This document shows positions 41,101 to 51,200 of a stretch of 51,249 nt of DNA, one piece after another (position 1 is the stretch's first letter; every line of letters starts with the position of its first letter). Source of the DNA: Larkinella arboricola (GTDB lineage: Bacteria; Bacteroidota; Bacteroidia; Cytophagales; Spirosomataceae); contig NZ_QLMC01000006.1 of assembly GCF_003259745.1 (NCBI RefSeq), forward strand, positions 1 to 51,249, given 5' to 3'. The notes below the pieces were generated by a model that did not search any database, was not told the origin of the DNA, and was given only the letters and a program-made list of their open reading frames with translations. The position numbers and the translations under genes were made by a program.

Positions 41101-42178
41101 CGCCCCGCTGGGCACCGATAAAGTCCGGATGAAGTATGTTCAATTGGATCAGCCTCGCCAGGGGGCCCTGGGCTATGTTGAGTACAGCTTTGATGCCTCG
41201 GCTGGTCATCTGGCTGCGGGTGCTAGCTCAGGGCCGATTCAAAGCGGCATCGGCAAACAGAATTTGACGTATCTCAACGAGTCGGATGACTACTCTTACA
41301 GCAAGAACACCAGCTTGACCAAAACCCAGAAGATCACCCTCTACTTAAACGGTAAGCTGCTTGGAGGGCAGGAGCCACCGACCGTCAGTCCGGTCCAGAA
41401 GCTGAAGGTGGCTTCCCAGAACCGTAGCGCGGCCACCACTAACTCGATCAATACGTACGTGAAGCTCTACAACGAAGGCAACCGGCCCATCTCCTACCAG
41501 TACCTGACAATCGTTTACTGGCTGACGGCCGACAGTCCCGCCCCGTTGAACTTCCTGCTGGATTATGCCTGGCTGGGTCAGGCCAACCTAAAGGGCAAGC
41601 TGGTGCGGATTCCCAATGCCCTGGAAGCGGCCGACAGCTACCTGGAGATCAGCTTCGATGCGGGCCTGGGTCAGCTATATCCCTTCAGCAACACGGGGGA
41701 CATCCAGTACCGGCTGACCAAATCCGACGGCAGCGTGTTCTACCAGCCGGGGGATTACTCTTACCAGTCGGCCAATTCGATGCTCGACAACAGCCGTATG
41801 AGCGTGTATCTGGATGGGGTTCGGGTGTATGGCTCCGAACCGCCCTTCCCCTCCTCGCCCTACTCCCCGCCCTCGCCGGCCTCTCCTAAAGCCCGGCTGG
41901 CAGCAGACGAGTCAGGGCAGGAGTTGAAGGTAACGGTCCTGGGTAACCCGATTCAGGGAGATGATCTGGTGGTGGAGGTCGAAGGCGCCCAGGGGCAGCC
42001 CTTACGCCTGCTGCTAACCGATCTGCAAGGGCGCATCATTGGGCAGCACCAGGTGATGGGACAATCCGCCAAGGAGCGTCATGTGCTGTCAGTGGCGGGT
42101 CAATCACCGGGTACACTACTGCTCCGGGTGAGCACGCCCACCCAGTTTCAAACCCTCAAAGTGATTAAAGTTCAATAG
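38138..42178 (+). CDS. T9SS-secreted LRR / CBM3 surface protein
   Basis: A 1346-residue secreted protein. The ATG at 38138 begins a signal peptide (ending SSLSYA); an in-frame ATG at 38036 would fall inside operator G. Domains in order: four propeller-like repeats of about 42 residues (38391-38830; VYGVYAQGNTVYAATSGGLS, STDGGQHFT), a PKD-like domain, two leucine-rich blocks of plant-type LRRs (LTNLQ.L.L..NQLSG.IP..LGN) each led by a PLVDLYNSTNGPGWTNQTNW cap, an Ig-like domain, and two CBM3-type modules (KLSVWHQDGDNNQPQNNTIK and LKVASQNRSAATTNSINTYV, each with YWLT and DYSY). The end (VLGNPIQGDDLVVEVEG, FQTLKVIKVQ) is a T9SS sorting domain. Binding of crystalline polysaccharide is inferred from CBM3; no catalytic domain. 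Confidence 0.88.
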   Translation: MPLSLHVKSLFNRLRQSGLLGWALVLAATSSLSYAHVPVSNPGDQPIGSYAPDRRAHDADLVPAEDNTAEGPSYSRFTNRTLANFRVYGVYAQGNTVYAATSGGLSISTNGGQHFTNRTTDHGLGHNRVYGVYTQGNTVYAATYRGLSISTDGGQHFTTRTTADGLGYKRVYGVYAQGNTIYAATEGGLSISTDGGQRFTNYTTADGLGRNVVLGVYVQDNTVYAATEGGLSLGMPSPTLTDLTASPGSVCAGQPIRFSASMSHTSGPYSYTLAGGGSSLSGTSSSGDFNQTLTAVNAGQQTFTLTVQASTGSAVATTSLTVGSHPDYQPLVDLYNSTNGPGWTNQTNWLSGCDPCNGWYGVKCSGGRVTELSLSKNGLDGRIPESIGNLTNLQRLSFYINQLSGTIPASLSKLTNLQTLMLSYNQLSGSIPESVGKLTNLQSLQLEHNQLSGPIPSSLGNLINVTYLRLDHNQLSGPIPESLGSLGSKTRVHTIDLSNNQLSGCYPASLSAFCRATDKFFYNNAGLPDGGSMEGFRTFCATGNGIHPDYQPLVDLYNSTNGPGWTNQTNWLSGCDPCRWQGVTCSEGRVTGLSLRGNGISGTIPESLSSLTNLQQLLLDNNQLSGSIPTSLGNLTQLQSLLLNNNQFTGSIPTSLGNLTNLEYLYLYGNQLSGSIPESLGNLTRLQYLMLDRNQLSGPIPASLANLTRLKELLLQNNQLSGCYPASLTALCGIQTKNFSGNVGLPDKGSEAGFSAFCATGKGSDAFVPTATASVSSLCVGGVVSLSTTGGSTYSWTAPTGAVLTGSASSSVVSASLTAPGEQTFTVVVNQGGTCSQTATVTVTADSQPPMASLTTSGEISCTNPSITLTAMPATGFTYAFSSGTTQLDGGNTAKVTQAGAYSVVLTSPNGCTATASVEVTGSCVPTLAKLSVWHQDGDNNQPQNNTIKPTLQLVNEGTAPIPYSEITLRYWLTVEDFAPLTNLTVYSAPLGTDKVRMKYVQLDQPRQGALGYVEYSFDASAGHLAAGASSGPIQSGIGKQNLTYLNESDDYSYSKNTSLTKTQKITLYLNGKLLGGQEPPTVSPVQKLKVASQNRSAATTNSINTYVKLYNEGNRPISYQYLTIVYWLTADSPAPLNFLLDYAWLGQANLKGKLVRIPNALEAADSYLEISFDAGLGQLYPFSNTGDIQYRLTKSDGSVFYQPGDYSYQSANSMLDNSRMSVYLDGVRVYGSEPPFPSSPYSPPSPASPKARLAADESGQELKVTVLGNPIQGDDLVVEVEGAQGQPLRLLLTDLQGRIIGQHQVMGQSAKERHVLSVAGQSPGTLLLRVSTPTQFQTLKVIKVQ
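39110..39871 (+). repeat. 96-bp near-exact repeat of LRR cap
   Basis: Bases 39110-39205 and 39776-39871 differ at only about two positions and encode the HPDYQPLVDLYNSTNGPGW cap before each LRR block. The LRRs themselves are more divergent. This suggests recent duplication or conversion of the capping region. Confidence 0.8.
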
Positions 42179-42187
42179 TCCTTACCA

Positions 42188-42227
42188 TGATCAGCGTTCG
42201 CAATGAATCCGTTGCGAACGCTGATCA
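42188..42227. terminator. Hairpin terminator after LRR/CBM3 gene
   Basis: TGATCAGCGTTCGCAA (42188-42203) and its exact complement (42212-42227), a 16-bp stem with an 8-base loop, 10 bp after the stop codon. A short GGTTTT follows. Confidence 0.8.
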
Positions 42228-42637
42228 ACCGGTTTTCAACCCGATCGCCCTGCTGGCATGAACGCTCCCTTCAAGTGCTCGGATTCAGCTGATGGATGTC
42301 GTGTATTACCCTGAAATACCCTTACAGCATTGAGTCAAGTTCTGCTCCGTGATTGATCGAAACCGGCTCATGGAACAGGTTTGGGGGAGGGAGCCGTCTG
42401 AATGTGTTTGTTTCTCGCCTACGAAAAAGCTCCAGCCAGCCTCCACAGTACGCATTGTCAATAGTCACGGAAGAAGGTATAAGCTGGAAATCGACTCGCC
42501 CAAAGGCCAGGGCAGGATGGCTGATTAGACAGCTGTAGGCACCGATAGATAGCAGAATCGTGTACAAGATATCATCTCACAAAAGGCTCCCGCTTGAGAC
42601 AAACTATTCTTGTGGTTTCGGGATGAAAAGTGAAACG
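42228..42637. other. Intergenic region, no gene recognised
   Basis: About 410 bases between convergent genes. Short frames on both strands (42322-42567 minus, 42353-42538 plus) have no recognisable protein content. No hairpin besides the one at 42188 was found. Confidence 0.5.
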
Positions 42638-43621
42638 TCAATGAGCTATGGCTAGCGATAAGACACCTTGTCTGCGCTGTTTGTAAACAGCCAAATCATG
42701 AGCAAAGGCGGCATCCAAATCAGTTAGCCACACGCCTTTCCCGTTTATCCATACCTTAGGGTTGAGGGTTCGAATTTTGGGGGTCACTTCGCGCCAAGGG
42801 TTTATTTTCTCTTCCACAAAACGAACCGGTCTACGGAGTTGAGCCAATTGACGTTGTATATCTGTCTCTGGTGAATTAGAAAGTTTGTCCCATAGTTTCT
42901 GATCCGTCAGCCAGACATCCGCTTCGCAGATGGCCGAAAGCTGTAAGCCAGTTTGAATCAACTGGGCCATTAATTCATATAAGCCAATAGCTTGTCTATT
43001 CGACCAACACTGCTCATCGGCTCGCATATAGGTATAGCCTAACCATTGAGCAGTTGAGATGTCATCAACACAGATCTGGTTATCCTGCACCGTCAAATGG
43101 CTGATTGCCTGGCTCACTTCGGCAGCGGTCAGTAAGCCCAAAGCCATGCCGTCGCGGAAAAAGTAGTCAAGACGGTCAGTGCAAAGGGCTGGAGCGGGTT
43201 GTTCTAAAATTGGGTACGCTTCTTCATGGACAAACTCATGCCAGTTGTAGCCATACTTGGCTAAAATGGGTGGGATATCCGACTGTTGCAGATACTGCTC
43301 TTTCATTCGCTCATGATAGCTCTGACCGGTAGGTTCCCGGAAGACGTGATCAATCACATGTGAAAAAGCGGTGTGGCTGATATCATGCAGTAAGGCCGCA
43401 ATCTGCTCCTTTAGGGGCGCATTCAGCTTCTGGCTGAGCAGCATCACTCCAACTGAATGCTGGAAGCGGGTGATGGGCGGAGTGATCTTTAAAAAGCCTG
43501 TGATACCATGTTGCAAGATCTGGTTCAGGCGTTGAAAGGCTTGGGTGTTGATCAGCTCAAGCAGGACGGGTTCTTGGATGAAAACCTGTCCGTACACAGA
43601 ATCCTGGTCGTGCATTGGCAA
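42638..43621 (-). CDS. HD-domain phosphohydrolase
   Basis: A 327-residue cytoplasmic metal-dependent hydrolase of the HD superfamily, close to YdhJ/dGTPase-SAMHD1-like proteins. The metal-binding set is visible: His55 (TRFQHSVGV), His79 and Asp80 (LLHDISHTAFSH), and Asp149 (LCTDRLDYFF). The N-terminus DSVYGQVFIQEPVLLELINT and FQRLNQILQHG follow the family. The substrate, probably a nucleotide, is not determined. It stands alone, opposite the gene that ends at 42178. Start at the ATG 43621; Met3 is an alternative. Confidence 0.92.
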   Translation of the reverse strand: MPMHDQDSVYGQVFIQEPVLLELINTQAFQRLNQILQHGITGFLKITPPITRFQHSVGVMLLSQKLNAPLKEQIAALLHDISHTAFSHVIDHVFREPTGQSYHERMKEQYLQQSDIPPILAKYGYNWHEFVHEEAYPILEQPAPALCTDRLDYFFRDGMALGLLTAAEVSQAISHLTVQDNQICVDDISTAQWLGYTYMRADEQCWSNRQAIGLYELMAQLIQTGLQLSAICEADVWLTDQKLWDKLSNSPETDIQRQLAQLRRPVRFVEEKINPWREVTPKIRTLNPKVWINGKGVWLTDLDAAFAHDLAVYKQRRQGVLSLAIAH

Positions 43622-44015
43622 TAAGCGGGAAATTTCGCAATTCGTTGGTGCGCAAAACTAAGCTATTTAGGCACTACCATCCAATGGAAGTTGTCAATAT
43701 GTTGAGCCATCGTGGAGCGTTTCGGAGGAACAACGAAACGAGGTGCCAAATGATACCCTAGATTTCAAGCAGTAGTTTTTGGTTTCAATAAATGCTCTTA
43801 GCTTTTACGATCCTGATACGATGATCGGTGCCCAATCCATCCCAACTTTCAGACGTTTAATGAATTGAATAATACAAAAGCAGTTACCCGCGTAATACGG
43901 CCCTTCTATGAACCCAAATTGAATAGGTTTGCTTGAATTCCTTTTTGATCGTCTCCAGTTTATCGCTATTGCGGGCGATCAGCGCCCGATCTTGCTTTTC
44001 TTTCAACCTGAAAAA
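43622..44015. other. Intergenic region, no gene recognised
   Basis: About 390 bases upstream of the HD-domain gene and of the ArsR operator. A 60-codon minus-strand frame (43884-44066) overlaps the palindrome and has no family features. A short 7-bp inverted repeat (CGTTTCG/CGAAACG) is seen near 43720. Nothing else. Confidence 0.5.
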
Positions 44016-44067
44016 TTTGCGAAACCGAATGGTTGCGCCTATATTTGCAACCATTCGGTTTCGCAAA
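44016..44067 (+). promoter_or_regulatory. ArsR operator palindrome with embedded promoter
   Basis: A perfect 21-bp inverted repeat (44016-44036 and 44047-44067, core GAAACCGAATGGTTGC) with a 10-base spacer. The promoter is inside it: TTTG at 44016-44019, 20 bases, then TATATTTG at 44040-44047, a perfect TAnnTTTG box that covers the spacer. The ArsR start is 17 bp after the palindrome. A repressor on the palindrome would block both promoter elements, so autorepression is expected. Confidence 0.82.
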
Positions 44068-44083
44068 ATGAAAATTCAATCCC

Positions 44084-44404
44084 ATGAGACGAGATATTTT
44101 TCAGGCAATAGCCGACCCCACAAGGCGGGCAATTATCGCCCTGCTTGCCTGGCAGGCAATGACACCCAACGCCATTGCGGAAAACTTCAACACGACCCGA
44201 CAAGCTGTTTCCAAACACCTTCGCATCCTCACCGAATGTGAACTGGTGAAGCCGCAACAGCAAGGCCGGGAGATCTACTATTCACTCGAAGTTGAAAAAA
44301 TAAAAGAGATCGATCAGTGGATAAACCAATTCAGGAAAATTTGGGAAACTCGGTTTAATCAACTGGACGACGTATTAGCAACCCTCAAAACACAATCAAA
44401 ATGA
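44084..44404 (+). CDS. ArsR-family transcriptional repressor (SRPBCC-paired)
   Basis: A 106-residue winged-helix regulator. The sequence [19 protein letters not shown] is the typical opening, and [20 protein letters not shown] is the helix-turn-helix, followed by a wing ([12 protein letters not shown]). It lacks the ELCVCDL metal-binding motif of ArsR/SmtB metal sensors, so it belongs to the group paired with SRPBCC proteins. Its stop overlaps the start of the next gene by 4 bp (ATGA). The palindrome at 44016-44067 is its likely operator. Confidence 0.94.
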   Translation: MRRDIFQAIADPTRRAIIALLAWQAMTPNAIAENFNTTRQAVSKHLRILTECELVKPQQQGREIYYSLEVEKIKEIDQWINQFRKIWETRFNQLDDVLATLKTQSK

Positions 44405-44889
44405 ATGATTTCACCGTTGACAAAACAACAAAAACAGTAACCTTTTCCCGAGAATTTGATGCCGAGCTTTCGTTGGTATGGGATGCGTACACGAAGCCCG
44501 AAATTCTTGATCAATGGTGGGCGCCCAAACCCTGGACCTCAAAAACAAAATTTATGGATTTTGAAGTGGGCGGCCGACGGTTTTATGCGATGGTAAGCCC
44601 GGAAGGAGAAGAGCGGTGGGCAATTCAAAAATATACGTCCATTAGTCCCAAAACCAACTTTAAATTGTTGAATGCTTTTGCCGACAAAGATGAAAACCCA
44701 GCATTGCCCGGTTCGGAGTGGGATTTAACGTTCAGCGAGCAAAACAGGAAGACAACCGTACGGATCCGTATTTATAATGAATCGCTTGTCCGCTTAGAGA
44801 AGATGCTTGAAATGGGTTTTAAAGAAGGAACGGCTATGACAATGAAAAACCTGGACGAGTTATTGGCAACGTTATCGCAACAAAAGTAA
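44401..44889 (+). CDS. SRPBCC (AHSA1-like) domain protein
   Basis: A 162-residue START/Bet v1-like protein of the activator-of-Hsp90-ATPase homologue group. Signs are [53 protein letters not shown] and the C-terminal helix [21 protein letters not shown] hydrophobic cavity for a small ligand is expected from the fold. It is co-translated with the ArsR gene (4-bp overlap), a common pair in bacteria whose ligand is usually unknown. Confidence 0.93.
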   Translation: MNDFTVDKTTKTVTFSREFDAELSLVWDAYTKPEILDQWWAPKPWTSKTKFMDFEVGGRRFYAMVSPEGEERWAIQKYTSISPKTNFKLLNAFADKDENPALPGSEWDLTFSEQNRKTTVRIRIYNESLVRLEKMLEMGFKEGTAMTMKNLDELLATLSQQK

Positions 44890-45033
44890 AGCGTATGCTT
44901 TATGGTTGAGTTTGTCAGCTATTTAATATGACCCGATCAGATTAGAAACCTAAAACGTGGATTCTCAATAAACCCTCCTGCTTGAGACGAAGACGACTTT
45001 CAGTGGACGTGCAACAGTATACTGGAGATTTTT

Positions 45034-45141
45034 TCAAGCACTCATTTGAGAGGTGTAACAATACGATTCCTGTTGAGCAGGAGTTCGGTAATTCAAGCTT
45101 GCATGTCTCCGCCGACGATTATACCGCCGGAAAGTCAGCAT
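45034..45141 (-). pseudogene. IS3-type transposase OrfB C-terminal remnant
   Basis: The minus-strand frame ends with TFRRYNRRRRHASLNYRTPA, the typical C-terminus of IS3-family OrfB (YN..R.HS.L.Y.TP). The rest of the transposase is missing; upstream sequence is unrelated and leads into the terminator of the giant gene. It is a relic of an insertion next to the ArsR/SRPBCC operon. Confidence 0.75.
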
Positions 45142-45231
45142 GGTTATTTTAGGATTTATTCCCAAATGTGCTAAAATCCGTATCCAGTCAATTGTAGCAA
45201 GTCCATTCCTCTTTTCCCCTAAAAAAACAAA

Positions 45232-45250
45232 CCCGGTGAAGCTCACCGGG
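45232..45250 (-). terminator. Hairpin terminator after giant T9SS gene
   Basis: CCCGGTGA and its complement form an 8-bp stem with a 3-base loop; on the minus strand it is followed by TTTGTTTTTTTAGG, a strong T-run. It lies 35 bp after the stop at 45286. The 24-base stretch containing it recurs at 29730-29753. Confidence 0.85.
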
Positions 45251-45285
45251 CTGTTCTCGTTGTTTGCTTGCCTTACGTTATTCAC

Positions 45286-48200
45286 TTATGGAACTTTCAG
45301 TAGTTTCCGGCGCTGGATGCGGAGCCCCTCCCCTACTTCAAGCAGGTACAATCCGGGTGCTAAATCAGGGCCTGGTTTAATAAGTTGCCTCGACTCAACA
45401 TCTTTTAACTCAAAGACCTTCCGGCCCATGCCGTCATAAAGTACCACCGGAAGTAGGCCCTGTCTACCGGTCTCCAGCGTAAATGAGCTTTGAAAGGGAT
45501 TGGGATACACTACCGGCAGCACGTTATCAGCCGATTCGGGGCTTTGCTGCACCGTTAAGCGGGCTGCCGGTGCCTGATTCACCACAGAGAAGTTGATGGT
45601 CAACGGTGTACCAGCGGTTCCAGCAGCCCCCGCCCCCGTGTAGGGCGTGACCGTCAGGCTGTAACTGCCCAGCGCCGGGATCCAGGGCTTGTAGTCTCCA
45701 TTGGTATCCCCAAACAGGGCATAGGGCGCCCCCGTCTCAGTCTGTGTACGGCTTTGCTTGCCACTGAGCACCATCTTGACCGAACCCACCGTCACCGGGT
45801 TGGTGTTGGCCCGGATGTTGAGATTCTTGGTGGGCAGACTGGCCAGGTTGAGCACCTCACCCGGTGTGAGCAGCTTGATCTCCTGATCGTTGTCGGCATT
45901 CATCAGACTCAGACTCACCACGCTCTGGGGCACGACTGGTGCGGGGAGAACCGTTACCCCCATGACCTCCTGAGCCACTAAAGCCGGTGTGCCGCTGTCG
46001 GTCACTTTGACCGTCAGGCTATACGTTCCCGTGGTGGTGGGCGTCCAGCTAAAAGCACCACTGCTGGCATTGATGCTGGCCCCACCGGCACCCGTCACGC
46101 TGTAGGTCAGCGTCTGGGCAGGTACATCGCTGTCGGTGGCCTGGGCCGTGAAGCTCAGGGGCTGTCCGACGGTGACTGTCTTGCTGCCAATGGACGATAA
46201 GACCGGGGCCGTGTTGACCACGGGTGTGGTGATGGTCAGCACGAAGCTGCCACTGACACTGCCGCCTTTGCCATCACTGGCCGTTACCTGCACCGTCAGG
46301 CTGGCGGGACTACCACCAGGCGGTGTGCCGCTGAAGCTGCGGGTGGAAGCCGTAAAGCTCAACCAGGCTGGCAAAGCCGCATTGGTGGCCAGCGAAGCAG
46401 TGTAGGTGAGAGCATCTCCATCGGGGTCGGTGAAACTGGCAGCGTCAAAACTATAAGTAAAGCCACTGCCAACCGGGGCCTTCTGGTCCACTAAGGCTTT
46501 GGCTAGCACCGGCGGGCGGTTGGCAGATGGCGCCTGACTAACCACAGAGAAGTTGATGGTCAACGGTGTACCAGCGGTTCCAGCAGCCCCCGCCCCCGTG
46601 TAGGGCGTGACCGTCAGGCTGTAACTGCCCAGCGCCGGGATCCAGGGCTTGTAGTCTCCATTGGTATCCCCAAACAGGGCATAGGGCGCCCCCGTCTCGG
46701 TCTGCGTCCGGCTTTGCTTACCACTGAGCACCATCTTGACCGAACCCACCGTCACCGGGTTGGTGTTGGCCCGGATGTTGAGATTCTTGGTGGGCAGACT
46801 GGCCAGATTAAGCACCTCACCCGGTGTGAGCAGCTTGATCTCCTGATCGTTGTCGGCATTCATCAGACTCAGACTCACCACGCTCTGGGGCACGACTGGT
46901 GCGGGGAGAACCGTTACCCCCATGACCTCCTGAGCCACTAAAGCCGGTGTGCCGCTGTCGGTCACTTTGACCGTCAGGCTATACGTTCCCGTGGTGGTGG
47001 GCGTCCAGCTAAAAGCACCACTGCTGGCATTGATGCTGGCCCCACCGGCACCCGTCACGCTGTAGGTCAGCGTCTGGGCAGGTACATCGCTGTCGGTGGC
47101 CTGGGCCGTGAAGCTCAGGGGCTGCCCCACCGTGGCGGTTTTGCTGCCAATAGCTGATAAGACCGGGGCCGTGTTGGCGCCTACGGCTTGCCCACTCAGT
47201 GCGATACTGGTGCTTCCACCCGAACCCGAGTGGGTCAGCGTTAAGGTTGCCGTTTTACTGCCGACCGTCACTGGCTTGAACCCTATATTGAGTACCACCT
47301 GTTGGCCAACTGGCAGTACAAAGGGCAACGGAAAAGGAGACTGGAATGTAAATTCATTACTGCCGGAGAGGGCGATATTTGTGATCAGCAGCGCCTGATT
47401 TCCTGTCGTATTGGTTAACGTAAAAGAACTGCTTTGGGTCGTTGCGATCACCGCCGTTCCTACATTAACTGTCGGAGGTGCGCTCAATTGGCTTTGCGTC
47501 AACGGTGTTCCGGTAGGCGTGGTAGCTCCCGCTTTAAAAAACGCTTCCTGTGAACTCAAGACAGGAGAGCCACCCTGAGCACCCGAACCCGCCACAATAT
47601 AAATGCCTCCGTTGTTAACAATTGCCTGCGTTGCCTGCCGGGCCTGTTGCAGGTCAGCAAACCGTTGCCATTTTCCTGTCGTTGGATTCAACGCTTCGGT
47701 TTCCCCATGCGCTGCTGGTCGATTACTTTCTCCACCAATGACGACAATTTCCCCATCCAGGACGACGGTTGTTGTCCCCGCCCGCTGGGTGGGAATCGGA
47801 TCGGCGGTGGTAGACCACTGCCCGGTAGTGAAATTGTAAATATCTACCTCTGCGACTGTTAACATGAATGTCTGCCCGGTGTTGTGTGACGTACGACGCC
47901 CCCCGGCGGCATAGAATTTGTCTCCAATGACGGCGGCCTGAAAATGATCGCGAGCATGAGGAGCATCGGGCAGTATTCTCCAGGTGTTGGTAGCTGGATC
48001 ATATTCATCAAACCAGGCAACGTACCCGTTGTCATGTCCTTTGGTATTTCCCCCGGCCAGATAAAGCTTGTTGTTATAGGCCGCTAATGCCGCCGTGCCC
48101 CGGCGTCGGGCGACCGGTATTTCTGGGCCCTGGAACCACTGATTAGCATTGGGGTCATAAATATAAATATGAGGAATGAACGGTTCGGTTGGGTAATTTC

Positions 48201-51200
48201 CCGTTAAAGCCCCAATTACATAAATGAGTCCCTCTAACGTAACGCCCTGGAAATGGTGCATTTCGATAGGTGTCGGAGCCGCATTCGTCCAGCTACGGGT
48301 TACTGGATTGTAGAGTTGTACCGGTTTTATCCCCCGGCCTCCGAGGAGGACAAACCGGTCGCCAGCTTGTACATACGCGGCCTCCTGCCGAGCGGTGGGT
48401 TGCCCGGAGGTGGGTAAAATGGTCTGCCAGTTGCCGATGGTAATGGTAATCACAAAGCTATCACTTATGGTTCCCCCCTTACCATCATTGGCCGTGACCT
48501 TCACTGTCAGGCTGGCTGCACCGGAAGGAGTTCCGTTGAACGTGCGGCTGTTACTGTCAAAACTTAACCAACCCGGCAACGCCGAATTATCCTCCAGACT
48601 GGCGCTGAACGTCAGCGTGTCCCCGTCCGGATCAGAAAAAGCCGTGCTGCTAACCTGACAACTAAATCCAGTACCTACCGTCGCTTTATGATCGGGCAAG
48701 GCACTGGCCACTATCGGTGGGCTATTGGGTGAGGAAGGATTAACCGTCACCAAAATGACCTCCTGGGCGGTTAAAGCGGGAGAACCGTTATCCATCACAG
48801 TAACGGTCAAACTGAACGTGCCGGTGGTGGTGGGCGTCCAGCTGAATAGACCCGAACTGGCGTTGATGGTAGCCGAAGCCGGACCCACGATGCTGTACGT
48901 CAGGGTTTGCGCCGGACTGTCACTATCGGTAGCCTGAGCGGTAAACGTCAGCGGCTGCCCCACCGTCGCGGTTTTACTACCAATGACCGACAGGACTGGA
49001 GATGTGTTGACGGTCTCCGGGGTTACACGGATAAAATCCCAGGTTGCCGTGAAGGATGTCGAATTTAGAGATGTGCACACGAGTCCCACCGCCAACGCCC
49101 GTATGCCCTGAAGGGACTCCCGCAAAAGGCCCCCAACTGCGATGGGAGGACCTAGATTCACCAGTGCTCCTCCATCTTTCGCATACCGGGGCTGCACAAG
49201 CCCCGTCACCTTGTCTACCGACAGATATACGTCCAGCGTTCCCATTGGTAACCCTCCGGGTAATGAATAGGTGTTACTTGTTGCTACTCCGTTATTTTCA
49301 TATGTCACTTCAATACCGCCCATTCCCCCATCGGCTGCCAGTGCTATTTTCAGGTAATTGTCCTGATCACCTACGCCTATGTATAAGCCCTGCGATTGGT
49401 GATACTGCGGAGTCCGGTTATTGAAGAAAGGTCCTAGCAAGCGGGTTTGCACCCTAAACGGACCCGGTGTACTGTTGGTATTGATGCCAAACTGAAAACC
49501 GTTTTCCTGCGTATTTACGGCCTGGTGAGGGTCGCCCGCGGTGGCATCAACCACCGAAAAAGCACCAACCGCTCCGCCAGCTACCAGGTTCTGATCGTCA
49601 AACAGGTCCAGGTAATCAATTCCCGTCACCTTTGGTAGCATCAGACCCGTGAAGCCCAAGCCAAACAAACCCGTGCCCGGATCGTTGTTAAATAATTCAT
49701 AGTTGATCGGCAGCGTGGTAGTCATCCCATTGCTGGCATCCAGCGGGAAGTAGTCCGCATCGTCTGCCAGCGAATCATTGTCATCATCGGGATCGTTTAA
49801 GTCCGACACCTTATCACCGTCCGCATCACTGGGCCGACTTGAGGCCGAACAGGGGTTGGAAGCATTATCGATCTCATCGGCATTGCTGTAACCATCCCCA
49901 TCATCGTCAAATGCCGTGCTGTAAGCCGCCACGCACTCCCCTCCGCCCCCGCTATTTTGGGGTTCAAAGACATAAATCTGGCTTTGCAGGTAACACACCA
50001 CCCAGACCGTACCGGGGAAAATGTCGTTATCGCCCTGAGCGGTGATGTCCAGTGGCTGTGAGCCAAAGTTGGAAGCAAACGGCAGGTCCAGGTTTTTCTT
50101 CTTGGCTCCCAGGCTGTTGGTCACCCCCGTACCACTGGCATTCAGGGTGATCTTCTGTACCGTACCGTCGAAAGACGCCAGCAGTAAATGACCTTTTAAT
50201 GTATTATTGAAACTGGAAGCCGTATACTCGGTAATCCCGTTGGTGGATACCGTATAGGTCAGTAAGGCGTTGTCTTTTTCACCCGGATTCTGAAAATCGC
50301 CTTCAATGGGATGGGCCATGCTGACCGGCACTGGCGGCCAGTCCGAAGGCAGCGGATTAGGGCCGCTCGTGCTGGTGCGCCATACCCCACTCGTACCATT
50401 GTGGGTGTACAAACCCGCCCCCGCCGGGTTGGCCCGGATCGGGTGCGGGTGGCCCCCGTAGAAACTGCCCGGAATGTAATTATTCAGATCTCCCACATAG
50501 TGAAAGTTGTCCAGGTTGTTGACCTTGGGATCATTCGGACCCGAACCCGTCGAACCCGGCTCGCCCGTCACATAGTTGTTGGTGGCCGTACCCACCCCCT
50601 CACTGGCTGGATGACCACCCCAGCCCGGGTTGGCCCCGTTGTCGGTCACATACATCTTGCGGGCTTTGGTGATCACCAGATCAAACGCATTGCGAAACCC
50701 TGTGGCAAACACCTGCACCGGACCACCCGCTACCAGCTTAGCCTGGTTCAAGCCGTCGTTGCCCCCAAAGGGATCATTGGCATCGGGGTTGCCCGCCCGG
50801 TCGGGATCATCCAGGGTGGGCAGATCATACTTGTAAGCCGTGTTGCCACTGCCCCGCGTGGGCAGTGCTTCAATCACCGCCAAGTCAATCGAGAGCACAC
50901 AGGCCGCCAGGGCATACTCGGGTGTATAGGCAAAGTTGGTTGAGGGGCTACCCGCATTGGTGTGGCCCCCCACCACCAGGTAGAGCTTGTTGCCATCCAG
51001 TTGCAGGCCATTGGTGGCATGGTTCTCCTCCGAGCGGGGCAGCCCCCGGACCAGGTCCACTTTCTGCCAGCCGGTGGGGGTTTTGGTCAGTTTGGAGACG
51101 ATGCCCGAGTTGGTGTCCAGGTTCAGATCACCCTCGGGTCCGCCCATGCGGCTATCGCTGGAGCTGACGTAGAGGATGGGGTTGGTGGCGGTACCGGTGA

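Noticed and set aside
42322-42567. 81-codon minus-strand frame
   Set aside because: No family resemblance and no hydrophobic or repeat pattern; another plus-strand frame overlaps it equally well.
43884-44066. 60-codon minus-strand frame
   Set aside because: It starts inside the ArsR operator palindrome and has no family features.
50311-50943. 210-codon plus-strand frame in the giant gene
   Set aside because: Arginine-rich antisense shadow of the sorbosone-dehydrogenase-like domain.
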